64,000 bases of DNA from Nocardiopsis ganjiahuensis DSM 45031. GTDB taxonomy: Bacteria; Actinomycetota; Actinomycetes; Streptosporangiales; Streptosporangiaceae. The stretch's first letter is position 1; every line of letters begins with the position of its first letter. Under the pieces are notes generated by a model. The model saw only the letters and a program-made list of their open reading frames with translations. It searched no databases and was not told the DNA's origin. Below, one piece after another: positions 35,073 to 43,917 of this stretch. The translations under genes and the position numbers were made by a program. The DNA is taken from assembly GCF_000341085.1 (NCBI RefSeq), contig NZ_ANBA01000011.1, forward strand, positions 372,001-436,000, written 5' to 3'.

Positions 35073-36425
35073 ATGCGTTTCCTGTTGGACCGGGAGGAGA
35101 TCACCGTCTCGGTCGTCGGCCTGGGATACGTGGGGTCGTGCGTCGCCGCCAGCCTGGCGGGCGACGGCGTGGACGTGGTCGGCGTCGACGTGAACACCCG
35201 CCTGGTCGAGGAAATCCGGGCGGGTCGCTGCCACCTCAGGGAGCCGGGGCTCCCCGAGGCCCTGGCCCGGGCGCACGGCGCGGGCCGCCTGCGCGTGACG
35301 ACCGACTTCGCCGCGATCTCCGACACCGACGTGGTCGTCGTCGCGGTCGGCACCCCGATCGGGGAGGACGGGGTCCTGGCCGAGTCCCAGGTCCGGAGCG
35401 CGGCCGCCGAGATCGGCCGCTGTCTGCGCCCCGGTCAGCTGGTCATCTTCAAGAGCACGGTCCCACCCGGCACGACGCGCGACCTGGTCGTACCGCTCCT
35501 GGAGGGCGGGGGACTGGTGTGCGGCCGGGACTTCGGAGTGGCGTACTGCCCCGAACGGCTGTCGCAGGGCAGCGCCCTGGCGGAGATCCGGGAGCTTCCC
35601 GTGGTCGTCGGCGGCTGGGACGCGCACAGCGGCGCCGCGGCGGAGAGGTTCTGGCGGTCCCGGCTACGGGTGCGGACCGTCGCCTGCTCCTCCATCGAGG
35701 CCGCGGAGACGGTCAAGCTCCTCAACAACTGGTGGATCGACCACAACATCGCCCTGGCCAACGAGCTCGCCCGGTACTGCTCGTCGATCGGCGTGGACGC
35801 CATGGAGGTCATCGCGGCGACCAACCGGGTGCCGAAGGGCGGCGGGAGCATCAACGTGCTGTCCCCGGGGGTCGGGGTCGGCGGCTCCTGCCTGACGAAG
35901 GACCCGTGGATGCTCTGGCGTTCGGCGCGGGACAGGGGCGTGCACCTGAACACGGTCGTCGCGGCCCGGGAGGCCAACGACGCCATGCCCGCCTATGTCG
36001 CCGGGCTGATCGCCGACGGGGTCGGTGAACTGGGGACCCCGGTGCAGCGCGCCCGGGTGGCCGTCCTGGGGCTGTCCTTCAAGAACAACACGGGGGACCT
36101 GCGGTCGACACCGACCCTGCCGGTGGTGGCGGCCCTGCGCGACGCCGGGGCGGACGTGGCGGTGTACGACCCCCTGGTGCCCCCGGAGGAGATCTCCGGG
36201 ACCTTCGGCCTGGATCCGTCCCCCACCGCGGAGAAGGCGGTGGCCGGGGCCGACTGCCTCGCCGTCCTGGCGTGGCACGACGAGTTCGCCGACCTGGACC
36301 TGGCCGCGCTGCGCACCCTCACGGCACCGGACTGCCTGTTCCTGGACGGCCGGGCCCATTTCGACAGTCAGACCGTCGAGTCCCTGACGGGGCTCGGGTT
36401 CACCTACCGAGGGATCGGACGATAG
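35073..36425 (+). CDS. UDP-glucose (UDP-hexose) 6-dehydrogenase
   Basis: This 450-residue enzyme has the N-terminal NAD motif VVGLGYVGSCVA, VAVGTPIGEDG, KSTVPPGTT, the helix AETVKLLNNWWIDHNIALANELA, and the catalytic Cys273 in GVGVGGSCLTKD. The C-terminal nucleotide-sugar domain has LGLSFKNNTGDLRSTP. It oxidises C6 of a UDP-hexose to the acid with two NAD+. UDP-glucose is the likely substrate because a UDP-glucuronate-decarboxylase-like gene follows five bases later, as in CalS8/CalS9 of calicheamicin. The ATG at 35073 has GGAG five bases upstream. Confidence 0.8.
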   Translation: MRFLLDREEITVSVVGLGYVGSCVAASLAGDGVDVVGVDVNTRLVEEIRAGRCHLREPGLPEALARAHGAGRLRVTTDFAAISDTDVVVVAVGTPIGEDGVLAESQVRSAAAEIGRCLRPGQLVIFKSTVPPGTTRDLVVPLLEGGGLVCGRDFGVAYCPERLSQGSALAEIRELPVVVGGWDAHSGAAAERFWRSRLRVRTVACSSIEAAETVKLLNNWWIDHNIALANELARYCSSIGVDAMEVIAATNRVPKGGGSINVLSPGVGVGGSCLTKDPWMLWRSARDRGVHLNTVVAAREANDAMPAYVAGLIADGVGELGTPVQRARVAVLGLSFKNNTGDLRSTPTLPVVAALRDAGADVAVYDPLVPPEEISGTFGLDPSPTAEKAVAGADCLAVLAWHDEFADLDLAALRTLTAPDCLFLDGRAHFDSQTVESLTGLGFTYRGIGR

Positions 36426-36430
36426 ACGTC

Positions 36431-37417
36431 ATGGCACGTGTCGTAGTTACCGGAGGCAACGGCTTCATCGGGAGCCATCTCGTGGACCGCCTCCTGCGCA
36501 GGGGCGACGAGGTCGTCGTCTTCGACTCCCAGGAGCCGCACCCGCAGATCGCCTCCTCCTGGGAGGGCGTCGAGGAGGTCCGGGGCAGCGTCTGCTCCCC
36601 CGACCAGCTGGCCGCGGCCATTCGGCCGGGGGTGGACGTGGTCTACCACCTGGCCGCGGTCGTGGGGGTGGACCGCTACCTGGCGTCGCCCCTGGACGTC
36701 ATCGACGTGAACTTCACCGGGACGCGCAACGTCCTCGACCTGGCGGAACGAACCGGCGCCAAAGTGGTCCTGGCCAGCACCAGCGAGCTGTTCGGCAAGA
36801 ACCCGGCCGTCCCGTGGAAAGAGGACGCCGACCGCATCCTGGGCACGACCGAGGCGGACCGCTGGAGCTACTCCTCCAGCAAGGCGCTGGCGGAGCACCT
36901 GACGTTCGGCTACATGCGCCAGCGCGGCCTCAACGCCTCCATCATCCGCTACTTCAACGTCTACGGGCCGCGCCAGCGCGTGTCCTTCCTGGTCAGCCGG
37001 AGCGTGGTACGTGCTCTGCGGGGCGAGGCACCCGTCGTCTACGACCAGGGAAGGCAGACCCGGTGCTTCACCTACATCGACGACGCCATCGACGCGACGA
37101 TCGAGGTCGGCACGCGCTCCGAGGCCGACGGTGAGTGCTTCAACGTCGGGAGTTCGGACGAGGTCGCCATCCGGGACGTCGTCGACCTGATCGTGGAGCT
37201 CGTGGGCGGCGGGGTCGGGTCCACGTCGATCGACACCCAGGACGAGTTCGGCGCCTCCTACCAGGACCTCGACCGACGGGTTCCGGACACCGGGAAGGTC
37301 TTCGCCCAGCTCGGGTGGAAGAGCAGCACCTCCCTGCGCGAAGGGCTCGAACGGACCATCAGGTGGGCGCGCGAGAACCCCTGGTGGCTCGAACAGCCGG
37401 AGCCGAACGCCGGATGA
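36431..37417 (+). CDS. UDP-glucuronate decarboxylase-like SDR (UDP-pentose synthesis)
   Basis: This 328-residue extended SDR has VTGGNGFIGSHLVDRLL, STSELFG and the YSSSK catalytic pair. The loop WKEDADRILGTTEADRWSYSSSK resembles the decarboxylase domain of ArnA and UDP-xylose synthases more than RmlB or GalE. RYFNVYGPRQR and CFTYIDDAIDATI complete the fold. It probably converts UDP-glucuronate to UDP-xylose or a UDP-4-keto-pentose. It is coupled to the dehydrogenase gene upstream, so the cluster has its own pentose supply. A 4-epimerase role is the main alternative. Confidence 0.75.
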   Translation: MARVVVTGGNGFIGSHLVDRLLRRGDEVVVFDSQEPHPQIASSWEGVEEVRGSVCSPDQLAAAIRPGVDVVYHLAAVVGVDRYLASPLDVIDVNFTGTRNVLDLAERTGAKVVLASTSELFGKNPAVPWKEDADRILGTTEADRWSYSSSKALAEHLTFGYMRQRGLNASIIRYFNVYGPRQRVSFLVSRSVVRALRGEAPVVYDQGRQTRCFTYIDDAIDATIEVGTRSEADGECFNVGSSDEVAIRDVVDLIVELVGGGVGSTSIDTQDEFGASYQDLDRRVPDTGKVFAQLGWKSSTSLREGLERTIRWARENPWWLEQPEPNAG

Positions 37418-37501
37418 GGCGGCCACCGGCGGTTCCACCCGCCCTCCCCGGGCCGCCGACCCGGCGGCCCGTCCCCCGACATCGACATCCAGGAGTTTGG
37501 G

Positions 37502-38728
37502 TTGGTCCCCACCGCGACGTGCCGTGTCTGTGCAGGAACGGTCACCGAGTTCATGGACTTCGGACGCCAACCGCTGTCCGACGCCTTCCGAGACCCCGCC
37601 GACACGAGTGAGGAGTTCTTCTACCGGCTCGCGGTCGGCGCCTGCGCGGACTGCGAGATGGTGCAGATGATGGAGGAGGTACCCCGGGAACGCATGTTCC
37701 ACGAGGGCTACCCGTACTACTCCTCCGGATCCAGCGTCATGCGCGACCACTTCCGGTCGACGGCGCAGAAGCTGCTGGCCGAGCACGCGGCCGGGGACGA
37801 CCCCTTCGTCGTCGAACTCGGGTGCAACGACGGCGTCATGCTGGAGACCGTGGCCCGCGCCGGCGTGCGCCACCTCGGAATGGAGCCCTCCACGGGCGTC
37901 TCCGAGGTCGCCAGGGACAAGGGCGTGCGTGTGCGCAACGCGTTCTTCGAGAAGGCGACGGCACTGCGCATCCGGGAGGAGGACGGCCCCGCGGACGTCG
38001 TGTACGCGGCCAACACCTTCTGCCACATCCCCTACGTCGACTCCGTACTGGAGGGGATCACGGCTCTGCTGGCGCCCGGCGGGGTGTTCGTCTTCGAGGA
38101 CCCCTACTTCGGCGACGTCTCCGAGAAGGCGTCCTTCGACCAGTTCTACGACGAGCACTTCTTCCTGTTCACCGCCACCTCGGTACGGAACATGGCCCGG
38201 CGGTTCGGCCTGGAGCTCGTCGACGTCGAGCGGCTGCCCACCCACGGGGGCGAGCTCCGCTACACCCTGGCCAGGGAGGGCAGTCGTACGCCCGCCCCGG
38301 CGGTGGGGGCCCTGCTGGCGGAGGAGGACAAGCGCGCACTGACCTCACCGGAGGTGCTGTCGTCCTTCACCCGGCGGGTCGGGGAGAACCGCGAGCGGTT
38401 GGTGGAGGAGCTGCGGTCCCTCCGCGACCAGGGCAGGCGCGTCGTGGGCTACGGAGCCACGGCCAAGAGCGCTACCGTGCTCAACTTCTGCGGGATCGGC
38501 CCCGACCTCCTCGAGTTCATCTGCGACACCACCCCGGCCAAGCAGGGGCGCCTCACGCCGGGCTCCCACGTGATGGTGCGCGACCACGGGGCGTTCACCG
38601 ACTCCTACCCCGACTACGCGCTCCTCCTGGCCTGGAACCACGCCGAGGAGATCATGGCCAAGGAGACGGGTTTCCGGGACGCCGGGGGGCGCTGGCTCCG
38701 CTACGTGCCGGACGTCAGGACGACCTGA
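37502..38728 (+). CDS. NDP-hexose C-3 methyltransferase (TylC3/EvaC-like)
   Basis: This 408-residue enzyme has the three-domain C-methyltransferase layout. An N-terminal zinc module has Cys7, Cys10, Cys48 and Cys51 (CRVC...CADC) plus FGRQPLSDAF. A SAM-binding domain has VVELGCNDGVMLE, and a C-terminal domain has RRVVGYGATAKSATVLN. YDEHFFLFT supplies the active-site Tyr/His pair. Family members add a branch methyl at C3 of dTDP-3-keto-4-keto deoxysugars. With the aminotransferase at 41384 this points to a vancosamine-type sugar. The TTG start follows CAGGAG. Its 3' end overlaps the convergent glycosyltransferase 5 gene by 28 bp. Confidence 0.85.
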   Translation: MVPTATCRVCAGTVTEFMDFGRQPLSDAFRDPADTSEEFFYRLAVGACADCEMVQMMEEVPRERMFHEGYPYYSSGSSVMRDHFRSTAQKLLAEHAAGDDPFVVELGCNDGVMLETVARAGVRHLGMEPSTGVSEVARDKGVRVRNAFFEKATALRIREEDGPADVVYAANTFCHIPYVDSVLEGITALLAPGGVFVFEDPYFGDVSEKASFDQFYDEHFFLFTATSVRNMARRFGLELVDVERLPTHGGELRYTLAREGSRTPAPAVGALLAEEDKRALTSPEVLSSFTRRVGENRERLVEELRSLRDQGRRVVGYGATAKSATVLNFCGIGPDLLEFICDTTPAKQGRLTPGSHVMVRDHGAFTDSYPDYALLLAWNHAEEIMAKETGFRDAGGRWLRYVPDVRTT

Positions 38729-40005
38729 GGCCCGGCGTCCGCGCCCTCACCCGCGCACGCGGCCAACCGTCCGGCCACGTCGGCGGGTGAGGGCATGGCG
38801 GCGATCTCCTCGCGCAGGCGCCGGGCCGACTCCGCGTAGCGGCCCTCCTCCAGGAGCAGGGCCGTACCCGCTCTGACGTCCTCCGGCACGGGCCCGGCGG
38901 GGTCCACGGCCACGCCGGCCCCCTGGGCGGCGAGGAGCGAGGCCACCAGGGGCTCGTCGTACATGTGGTGGGCAACGGTCACCTGCGGCACCCCGTACAC
39001 GAGCCCGGACATGACGGTTCCCGAGCCGCCGTGGGTGATCATGGCGTCGCAGGTGGGTGCGAGGGCGTGCAGGGGCACGTAGTCGACCAGGCGGACGTTG
39101 CCCGGGACGGTGCCCAGCTTGGCCTGCTCGTGTACGGGCAGTGTGGCGACCACTTCCACGTCCAGGTCGGACAGCCCTTCCAGGAGGGCCGTGACGTCGA
39201 CGGTGTAGCCGCCCAGCCTCTGGGTGGCCGTGGTGCCCAGGCTCAGTGCGACGCGGGGGCGTTCGGGCGGGGTGCGCAGCCAGTCGGGGACGACGGCACG
39301 TCCGTTGTAGGGCACGTACCGCAGGGGGAGTCTCGGGGTCCCGGTCTCGGCGGGGACGCCGAGCGAGGCCGGGAGATGGTCCAGGGTGAACTGGCCGCGG
39401 ATCAGGGTCTCGGAGAACTCGACCCCGTGGCGGGCGGCCCGGTCCTCCAGCCAGGCGCGCATGGGGTCGTCGGGGGTGGCCTCGGGGCGCTCGGCCGCAC
39501 GCTGGAGGTACTGCTCGCGCATGGCCGCGAACAGGTCCAGGCTCCACAGGAACCGCGCGTGCGCGGCACCGCAGGCCTCGGCCGCGATCGCCGCGGAGAA
39601 CGTGATGGGCTCCCAGATCACCAGGTCGGGTCGCCACGAGCGGCAGAAGGACACCAGGTCCTCCAGCATCGGATCACTGACGACCTTCCACCACAGAGGG
39701 ATCAGGACGTCACGGTATCCGGAGCCCAGTACCTCGAGGGAAGGCCGCTCCGGCTCGGTCACGCGCATCATGTCGAAGTCGGGCCGGGTGTCCTCCGCCA
39801 TACGCCGGACCCATGCGATGACCTGAGGAAGCAAATGGTCGGAACCGACGCTCACGAATGGCAGCCCGGTGGCCGCGACGGTGGGGGCGAGTTCGGGTTG
39901 GCTGGCGACGCAGACCTCGTGCCCGGCCGCGCGCAGCGCCCAAGCGAGTGGGGTCATGCCGATGAAGTGAGTTTTTTCTGAGAATGTTGCGAATACGATA
40001 CGCAT
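38701..40005 (-). CDS. Glycosyltransferase 5 (GT-B), mosaic of paralogues
   Basis: This 434-residue enzyme begins MRIVFATFSEKTHFIGM. Its middle (AAIAAEACGAAHARFLW to TLDHLPASLGVPAETG) is nearly identical at the DNA level to glycosyltransferase 3; by eye about seven differences occur in some 270 bp. The adjoining stretch (GGYTVDVTALLEGLSDLDVEVVATLPVHEQAKLG) is nearly identical to glycosyltransferase 1. The C-terminal 100 residues (YGVPQVTVAHHMYDEPLVA) match neither. This is a visible recombination mosaic. The C-terminus overlaps the C-methyltransferase gene on the other strand. Confidence 0.85.
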   Translation of the reverse strand: MRIVFATFSEKTHFIGMTPLAWALRAAGHEVCVASQPELAPTVAATGLPFVSVGSDHLLPQVIAWVRRMAEDTRPDFDMMRVTEPERPSLEVLGSGYRDVLIPLWWKVVSDPMLEDLVSFCRSWRPDLVIWEPITFSAAIAAEACGAAHARFLWSLDLFAAMREQYLQRAAERPEATPDDPMRAWLEDRAARHGVEFSETLIRGQFTLDHLPASLGVPAETGTPRLPLRYVPYNGRAVVPDWLRTPPERPRVALSLGTTATQRLGGYTVDVTALLEGLSDLDVEVVATLPVHEQAKLGTVPGNVRLVDYVPLHALAPTCDAMITHGGSGTVMSGLVYGVPQVTVAHHMYDEPLVASLLAAQGAGVAVDPAGPVPEDVRAGTALLLEEGRYAESARRLREEIAAMPSPADVAGRLAACAGEGADAGPQVVLTSGT

Positions 40006-40487
40006 CGGTAATCCTCGGTCCTCTCTCCGTTTGTTCAGATGTGGTGGGCAAAAATTCTGGGCCGGGGTTCCTATTGGAACGCTACTTCCCTATTAGGACG
40101 CCGCCGGAGCCATGACCACCATGGACCCGGCTCAGCGCCGACTTCCATGTTTCGGGCTTTCTGCGGCCAACACACACGGTCGGGCTCGATACAGGCCCTT
40201 CTACCTGCGGATTCTCATCGACACACCACTCTGACCTGCGCTTACACGCTGGCGTGAATATGGCGTCACCTAAAGTTAGTAAAAGGCGGAGGGTTGTCTG
40301 ACGGGGAGTGTCTCTCCTAGGATGACACCCGCACTGGCCGCCTGTTATCCGGATATACGACCAGTCGGCTTCATTGCCTTCCCCGGATGTTGGTTGGAGC
40401 TTTAACTGGTTTTTCCTAGCGCTGTTTTCACCCAGTGGCCAAAACTCAACAAGTCTCCTGTTCTTGGAGTTCATATGAGGAGATTGG
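40006..40487. other. AT-richer intergenic regulatory region before the LmbU-like gene
   Basis: This 482-bp gap has no convincing gene and is clearly lower in GC than the surroundings. It contains the short dyad GTTCC-TATT-GGAAC, followed closely by CCTATTAGG. It also has a strong plus-strand promoter (40294-40323) and, just before the gene, AGGAG at 40478-40482. It must also carry the promoter for glycosyltransferase 5 on the other strand. Confidence 0.5.
40294..40323 (+). promoter_or_regulatory. Promoter of the LmbU-like regulator
   Basis: TTGTCT (40294-40299) and TAGGAT (40318-40323) are 18 bp apart. Transcription starting near 40330 would give an unusually long leader of about 157 bases before the ATG at 40488. 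Confidence 0.5.
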
Positions 40488-41141
40488 ATGTCGCCAGGAA
40501 AGGGTTCGGGCAGTAGGTCTACGATGAAGGCAGGATCTCTGGACACTTCGGAAAATCAACCCGTGGGGAAGAATTTCAGCCGGAAGGCGCCTGCGGGGAG
40601 GGCCACACGGAGGGTCAGCCTCGATCTACCGGACGGCATGGCGATAGGCGACTGGGAGTCCTGGGGGCATCACATCTTCGTCATCTCGGACGCGTCGGGA
40701 TGGTGGCTCGGTGACTGGCTCATCTATGGACAGAAGAACTACCCCCAGCGGTACAAGTACGCTATCGAGCGAACATCGCTGGACTACCAGACGCTCCGCA
40801 ATTACGCCTGGGTCGCGAGGAAGTTCATCGCCGGCCGCCGTCGGGAGAACCTGAGCTTCCAACACCACGCCGAGGTGTGCGGGCTCCCCGAGAACGAGCA
40901 GGAGTACTGGCTGGCACAGGCCGAGTCCGGACGCTGGTCCAGGAACGAACTGCGGCGGCGCATCAAGCTCCACAACCGTTCCGAGAGCGCCCTCCAGGAA
41001 ACCGCGTACGTCCAGGTGGCCATCGATATCGAACGCAAGAAGAAGTGGCAGGCGGCAGCGGAGAACTCGGGCATGAGCCTGCTCGAATGGGCCTCCTCGA
41101 CGCTGGACGTGGCCGCCAAGAAGACGATCGAAGTAGGTTGA
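40488..41141 (+). CDS. LmbU/NovE-family cluster-situated transcription regulator
   Basis: This 217-residue protein matches the LmbU family: GDWLIYGQKNYPQRYKYAIERTSLDYQTLRNYAWVARKF, then RRRENLSFQHHAEVCGLPENEQEYWL and WSRNELRRRIK. The family (LmbU in lincomycin, NovE in novobiocin, HrmB in hormaomycin) comprises pathway activators with an unusual DNA-binding domain. NovE/CloE company fits the CloN-like pyrrole genes here. The ATG at 40488 has AGGAG at 40478-40482. The C-terminal 60 residues are helical and basic. It is probably the main activator of the cluster and may bind the recurring palindrome. Confidence 0.85.
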   Translation: MSPGKGSGSRSTMKAGSLDTSENQPVGKNFSRKAPAGRATRRVSLDLPDGMAIGDWESWGHHIFVISDASGWWLGDWLIYGQKNYPQRYKYAIERTSLDYQTLRNYAWVARKFIAGRRRENLSFQHHAEVCGLPENEQEYWLAQAESGRWSRNELRRRIKLHNRSESALQETAYVQVAIDIERKKKWQAAAENSGMSLLEWASSTLDVAAKKTIEVG

Positions 41142-41143
41142 CC

Positions 41144-41161
41144 AGGGTTCCGCAACCCTTT
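41144..41161 (+). terminator. Short terminator after the regulator gene
   Basis: AGGGTT (41144-41149) and AACCCT (41154-41159) form a 6-bp stem with loop CCGC, followed by TT, directly after the stop codon. Confidence 0.45.
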
Positions 41162-41180
41162 CACTTCTGCGGTAAGCATT

Positions 41181-41257
41181 CATCCCTCCCCCACAGGGGG
41201 ATGTCCTGATCCCTCCCCCACAGAGGGATCGTCCGGTCCCTTCCCCACAAAGGGACC
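41181..41257. repeat. Array of three hairpins with identical loops, 27-bp period
   Basis: Three 23-base stem-loops stand at 41181-41203, 41208-41230 and 41235-41257, with 4-base linkers, so the period is exactly 27 bp. Each has an 8-bp stem and the same loop CCCCACA. The stems are CATCCCTC/GGGGGATG, GATCCCTC/GAGGGATC and GGTCCCTT/AAGGGACC. Most changes keep pairing (one is a G-U pair in RNA), so the stem is conserved as a structure. The array lies between the regulator and the aminotransferase gene. No coding potential explains it. Confidence 0.7.
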
Positions 41258-41383
41258 CCGGTGGCTGTCCTCCCAGGTCTTCTCCCGAGAACCCGGACAG
41301 CCGCCACGGTTGAGCCTTTCCTGTTCATGAGCCCTGCCCCCCGCACCTTTCACCGACGCGGGCCTTGGAAAACGGAGGATCGT

Positions 41384-42496
41384 ATGACGACGCATGTCTG
41401 GGGATACCTGGAGGAGTACGAGAAGGAGCGGGAGGACATCCTCGACGCCGTCGACACCGTGTTCCGGTCCGGCAACCTGATCTGGGGTCCCTCCCTCGTC
41501 GCCTTCGAGGAGGAGTTCGCCGGCTACCACGGGGTGTCCCACTGCGCCGGTGTCGACAACGGCACCAACGCCATCGTCCTCGGGCTGCGCGCCCTCGGCG
41601 TCGGCGAGGGCGACGAGGTCATCACCGTGTCGAACACCGCGGCTCCGACCGTCCTGGCGATCACCCTGGCCGGCGCCACGCCCGTCTTCGTGGACATCGA
41701 CCCGCAGACCTACCTGATGCGCGTCGACCAGGTCGCCGACGCGATCACCGAGCGCACTCGCTGCATCGTGCCGGTCCACCTCTACGGCCAGTGCGTGGAC
41801 ATGGACCCGCTCAAGGAGATCGCCGCCGAGCACGGCCTGTTCGTCCTGGAGGACTGCGCCCAGGCGCACGGTGCCACGCAGCACGGGCGCGTGGCCGGAT
41901 CGATGGGCCACGCGGCGGCCTTCTCCTTCTACCCCACGAAGATCCTCGGGGCCTACGGCCACGCGGGCGCCACGATCACCTCCGACGCCGGCGTCGACGC
42001 CGAGCTCAAGCGGCTCCGGTACTACGGCATGGACCGCGAGCGGTACTACGTCGTCACCCCCAACGGCCAGAACAGCCGGCTCGACGAGGTGCACGCGGAG
42101 ATCCTGCGCCGCAAGCTCGGCCGCCTGGACGAGTACATCGCGGACCGCCGCCGGGTCGCCCGGGTCTACGACGAGGCGCTCGCCGACACGGACCTGGTCC
42201 TGCCCGCGACCGCGCCCGGAAACGAGCACGCCTACTACCTCTACGTGGTCCGCCACCCCGAACGGGACCGGATCATCGAGGCGATGAAGGCCCACGACAT
42301 CACCCTCAACGTCAGCTACCCCTGGCCTGTGCACACGATGTCCGGCTTCTCCCACCTGGGGTACGAGCCCGGCAGCCTGCCGGTGACCGAGGAACTGGCC
42401 CACGAGATCTTCTCGCTGCCGATGTACCCGTCCCTTCCCCCCAAGGAGCAGGAACGGATCATCGAGGCCCTGACCGCCACCCTGTCCACCCTGTGA
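41384..42496 (+). CDS. PLP-dependent NDP-keto-deoxysugar aminotransferase (DegT/EryC1 family, EvaB-like)
   Basis: This 370-residue enzyme has the N-terminus [23 protein letters not shown]. It also has [27 protein letters not shown] and the Schiff-base lysine in [16 protein letters not shown], typical of sugar aminotransferases. The opening resembles EvaB, which aminates C3 in epivancosamine synthesis. With the overlapping 2,3-dehydratase and the C-methyltransferase it predicts a 3-amino-3-C-methyl-2,3,6-trideoxyhexose. The ATG at 41384 follows GGAGG. Upstream are the triple hairpin and the element TGAGCCTTTCCTG. Confidence 0.85.
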   Translation: MTTHVWGYLEEYEKEREDILDAVDTVFRSGNLIWGPSLVAFEEEFAGYHGVSHCAGVDNGTNAIVLGLRALGVGEGDEVITVSNTAAPTVLAITLAGATPVFVDIDPQTYLMRVDQVADAITERTRCIVPVHLYGQCVDMDPLKEIAAEHGLFVLEDCAQAHGATQHGRVAGSMGHAAAFSFYPTKILGAYGHAGATITSDAGVDAELKRLRYYGMDRERYYVVTPNGQNSRLDEVHAEILRRKLGRLDEYIADRRRVARVYDEALADTDLVLPATAPGNEHAYYLYVVRHPERDRIIEAMKAHDITLNVSYPWPVHTMSGFSHLGYEPGSLPVTEELAHEIFSLPMYPSLPPKEQERIIEALTATLSTL

Positions 42497-43872
42497 ACAG
42501 CACCGCGAACGGAGCCCGGTTCACGCTTCCCGCACGGGACCGGGAGCGTCCGCTGGTCTCGGACAGCGACCTGGACCGGTGGTGGGAGAGCAGGCCCCGC
42601 GAGGAGCTGCTCTCCGTCCGTCCCGTGGGCTTCGGGGAGACGAGCCAGTGGCGCTTCTCCGAGGAGACCGGGGACCTCGCGCACCAGAGCGGCGGCTTCT
42701 TCACGGTCAGGGGGCTGAGAGTCACCTCCGGCGACCGGACCGTCTACCAGCCGGTCATCGACCAGCCGGAGATCGGCATCCTCGGCATCCTCGTGAAGAG
42801 GTTCGACGGGGTGCCCCACTTCCTGATGCAGGCCAAGTTCGAGCCGGGGAACGTCAACCTCCGCCAGATCTCGCCGACGGTCCAGGCCACGCGCAGCAAC
42901 TACACGGGGGTGCACGGCGGTCGCGCCACCCCCTACGTCGAGTACTTCCGCGCACGGCGCCGCGGCCGGGTCCTGGTGGACGTCCTCCAGTCGGAGCAGG
43001 GGGAGTGGTTCTGGCGCAAGCGCAACCGGAACATCGTCGTGGAAGTGGACGAGGACGTCCCCGAGCACGAGGACTACCGGTGGTTCACGCTCCGGCAGAT
43101 CCAGGCCATGCTGCGCAAGGACAACCTCGTCAACATGGACGCTCGGACGGTGCTGTCCTGCCTGGCCGTGGACCGCGCCGCCGGGGACGCGGCGGAGGAG
43201 GACCCCTTCTCCCGGGCGCTGGCACGCTCCTACGGCGGGGAGTCGCTGCACCCCCTGACCGAGGTCGTCAGCTGGTTCACCGAGGCCAAGGCGGTCGCCG
43301 ACCGGAGTTCAGTGCTCCTACCGCTCTCCGAGGCGAAGGGGTGGCACAGGACCGGCACGGAGATCGCCGCCGGGGAGGACGCGGGCTTCCGCATCCTCAT
43401 GGTCTCGGTGGAGGCGCGTATCCGCGAGGTCGGCTCCTGGGTGCAGCCCCTCCTCGCGCCCAGCCGCCCGGGGTTCGCGGCCTTCCTGGTCCGCGAGATC
43501 GGAGGCGTGCTCCACGTCCTCGTCCGGACGAGGGCCGAACCCGGGACCCGCGACCTGGTGGAGATCGCTCCGACGGTGCAGTACTCGGCCTCGGCACGCG
43601 GGCTCGGCCTGGAGGACCCCTTCGCCGACGCGGTGGCCGCACCGCCCGGGCACCGCCTGCGCTACGACGCCCTGCTCTCGGAGGAGGGAGGGCGTTTCCA
43701 CCACGCGCAGACCCGGTACCGGATCGTCGAGGCGGACCCGACGACGTCCCCGGAGGTCCCGCCGGACTTCCTCTGGGTCACCGTCGCCCAGCTCATGGAC
43801 CTGGTCCGGCACAGCCTCTACCTCAACATCGAGGCCCGGACCCTGCTCCTCTGCCTGCACACCCTGCGGTGA
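42493..43872 (+). CDS. NDP-hexose 2,3-dehydratase (EvaA-like)
   Basis: This 459-residue protein has the tandem two-fold repeat of the family. The first half contains [33 protein letters not shown], and the second half contains [23 protein letters not shown]. It removes the C2 hydroxyl from dTDP-4-keto-6-deoxyglucose, giving the unstable 3,4-diketo-2,6-dideoxy sugar used by both the aminotransferase branch and the 3-ketoreductase branch. The start is GTG at 42493, whose last bases form the stop of the aminotransferase gene (GTGA), so translation is coupled. Confidence 0.85.
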   Translation: MNSTANGARFTLPARDRERPLVSDSDLDRWWESRPREELLSVRPVGFGETSQWRFSEETGDLAHQSGGFFTVRGLRVTSGDRTVYQPVIDQPEIGILGILVKRFDGVPHFLMQAKFEPGNVNLRQISPTVQATRSNYTGVHGGRATPYVEYFRARRRGRVLVDVLQSEQGEWFWRKRNRNIVVEVDEDVPEHEDYRWFTLRQIQAMLRKDNLVNMDARTVLSCLAVDRAAGDAAEEDPFSRALARSYGGESLHPLTEVVSWFTEAKAVADRSSVLLPLSEAKGWHRTGTEIAAGEDAGFRILMVSVEARIREVGSWVQPLLAPSRPGFAAFLVREIGGVLHVLVRTRAEPGTRDLVEIAPTVQYSASARGLGLEDPFADAVAAPPGHRLRYDALLSEEGGRFHHAQTRYRIVEADPTTSPEVPPDFLWVTVAQLMDLVRHSLYLNIEARTLLLCLHTLR

Positions 43873-43917
43873 CCCGGGGCCTCCCCCGTCCCGCCCGTCC
43901 ATGAAGGAGACCGCGCC

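Noticed and set aside
41181..41257. CRISPR-like array
   Set aside because: There are only three units, each a hairpin with a 4-base linker and no spacer of CRISPR length, and no cas gene is nearby.
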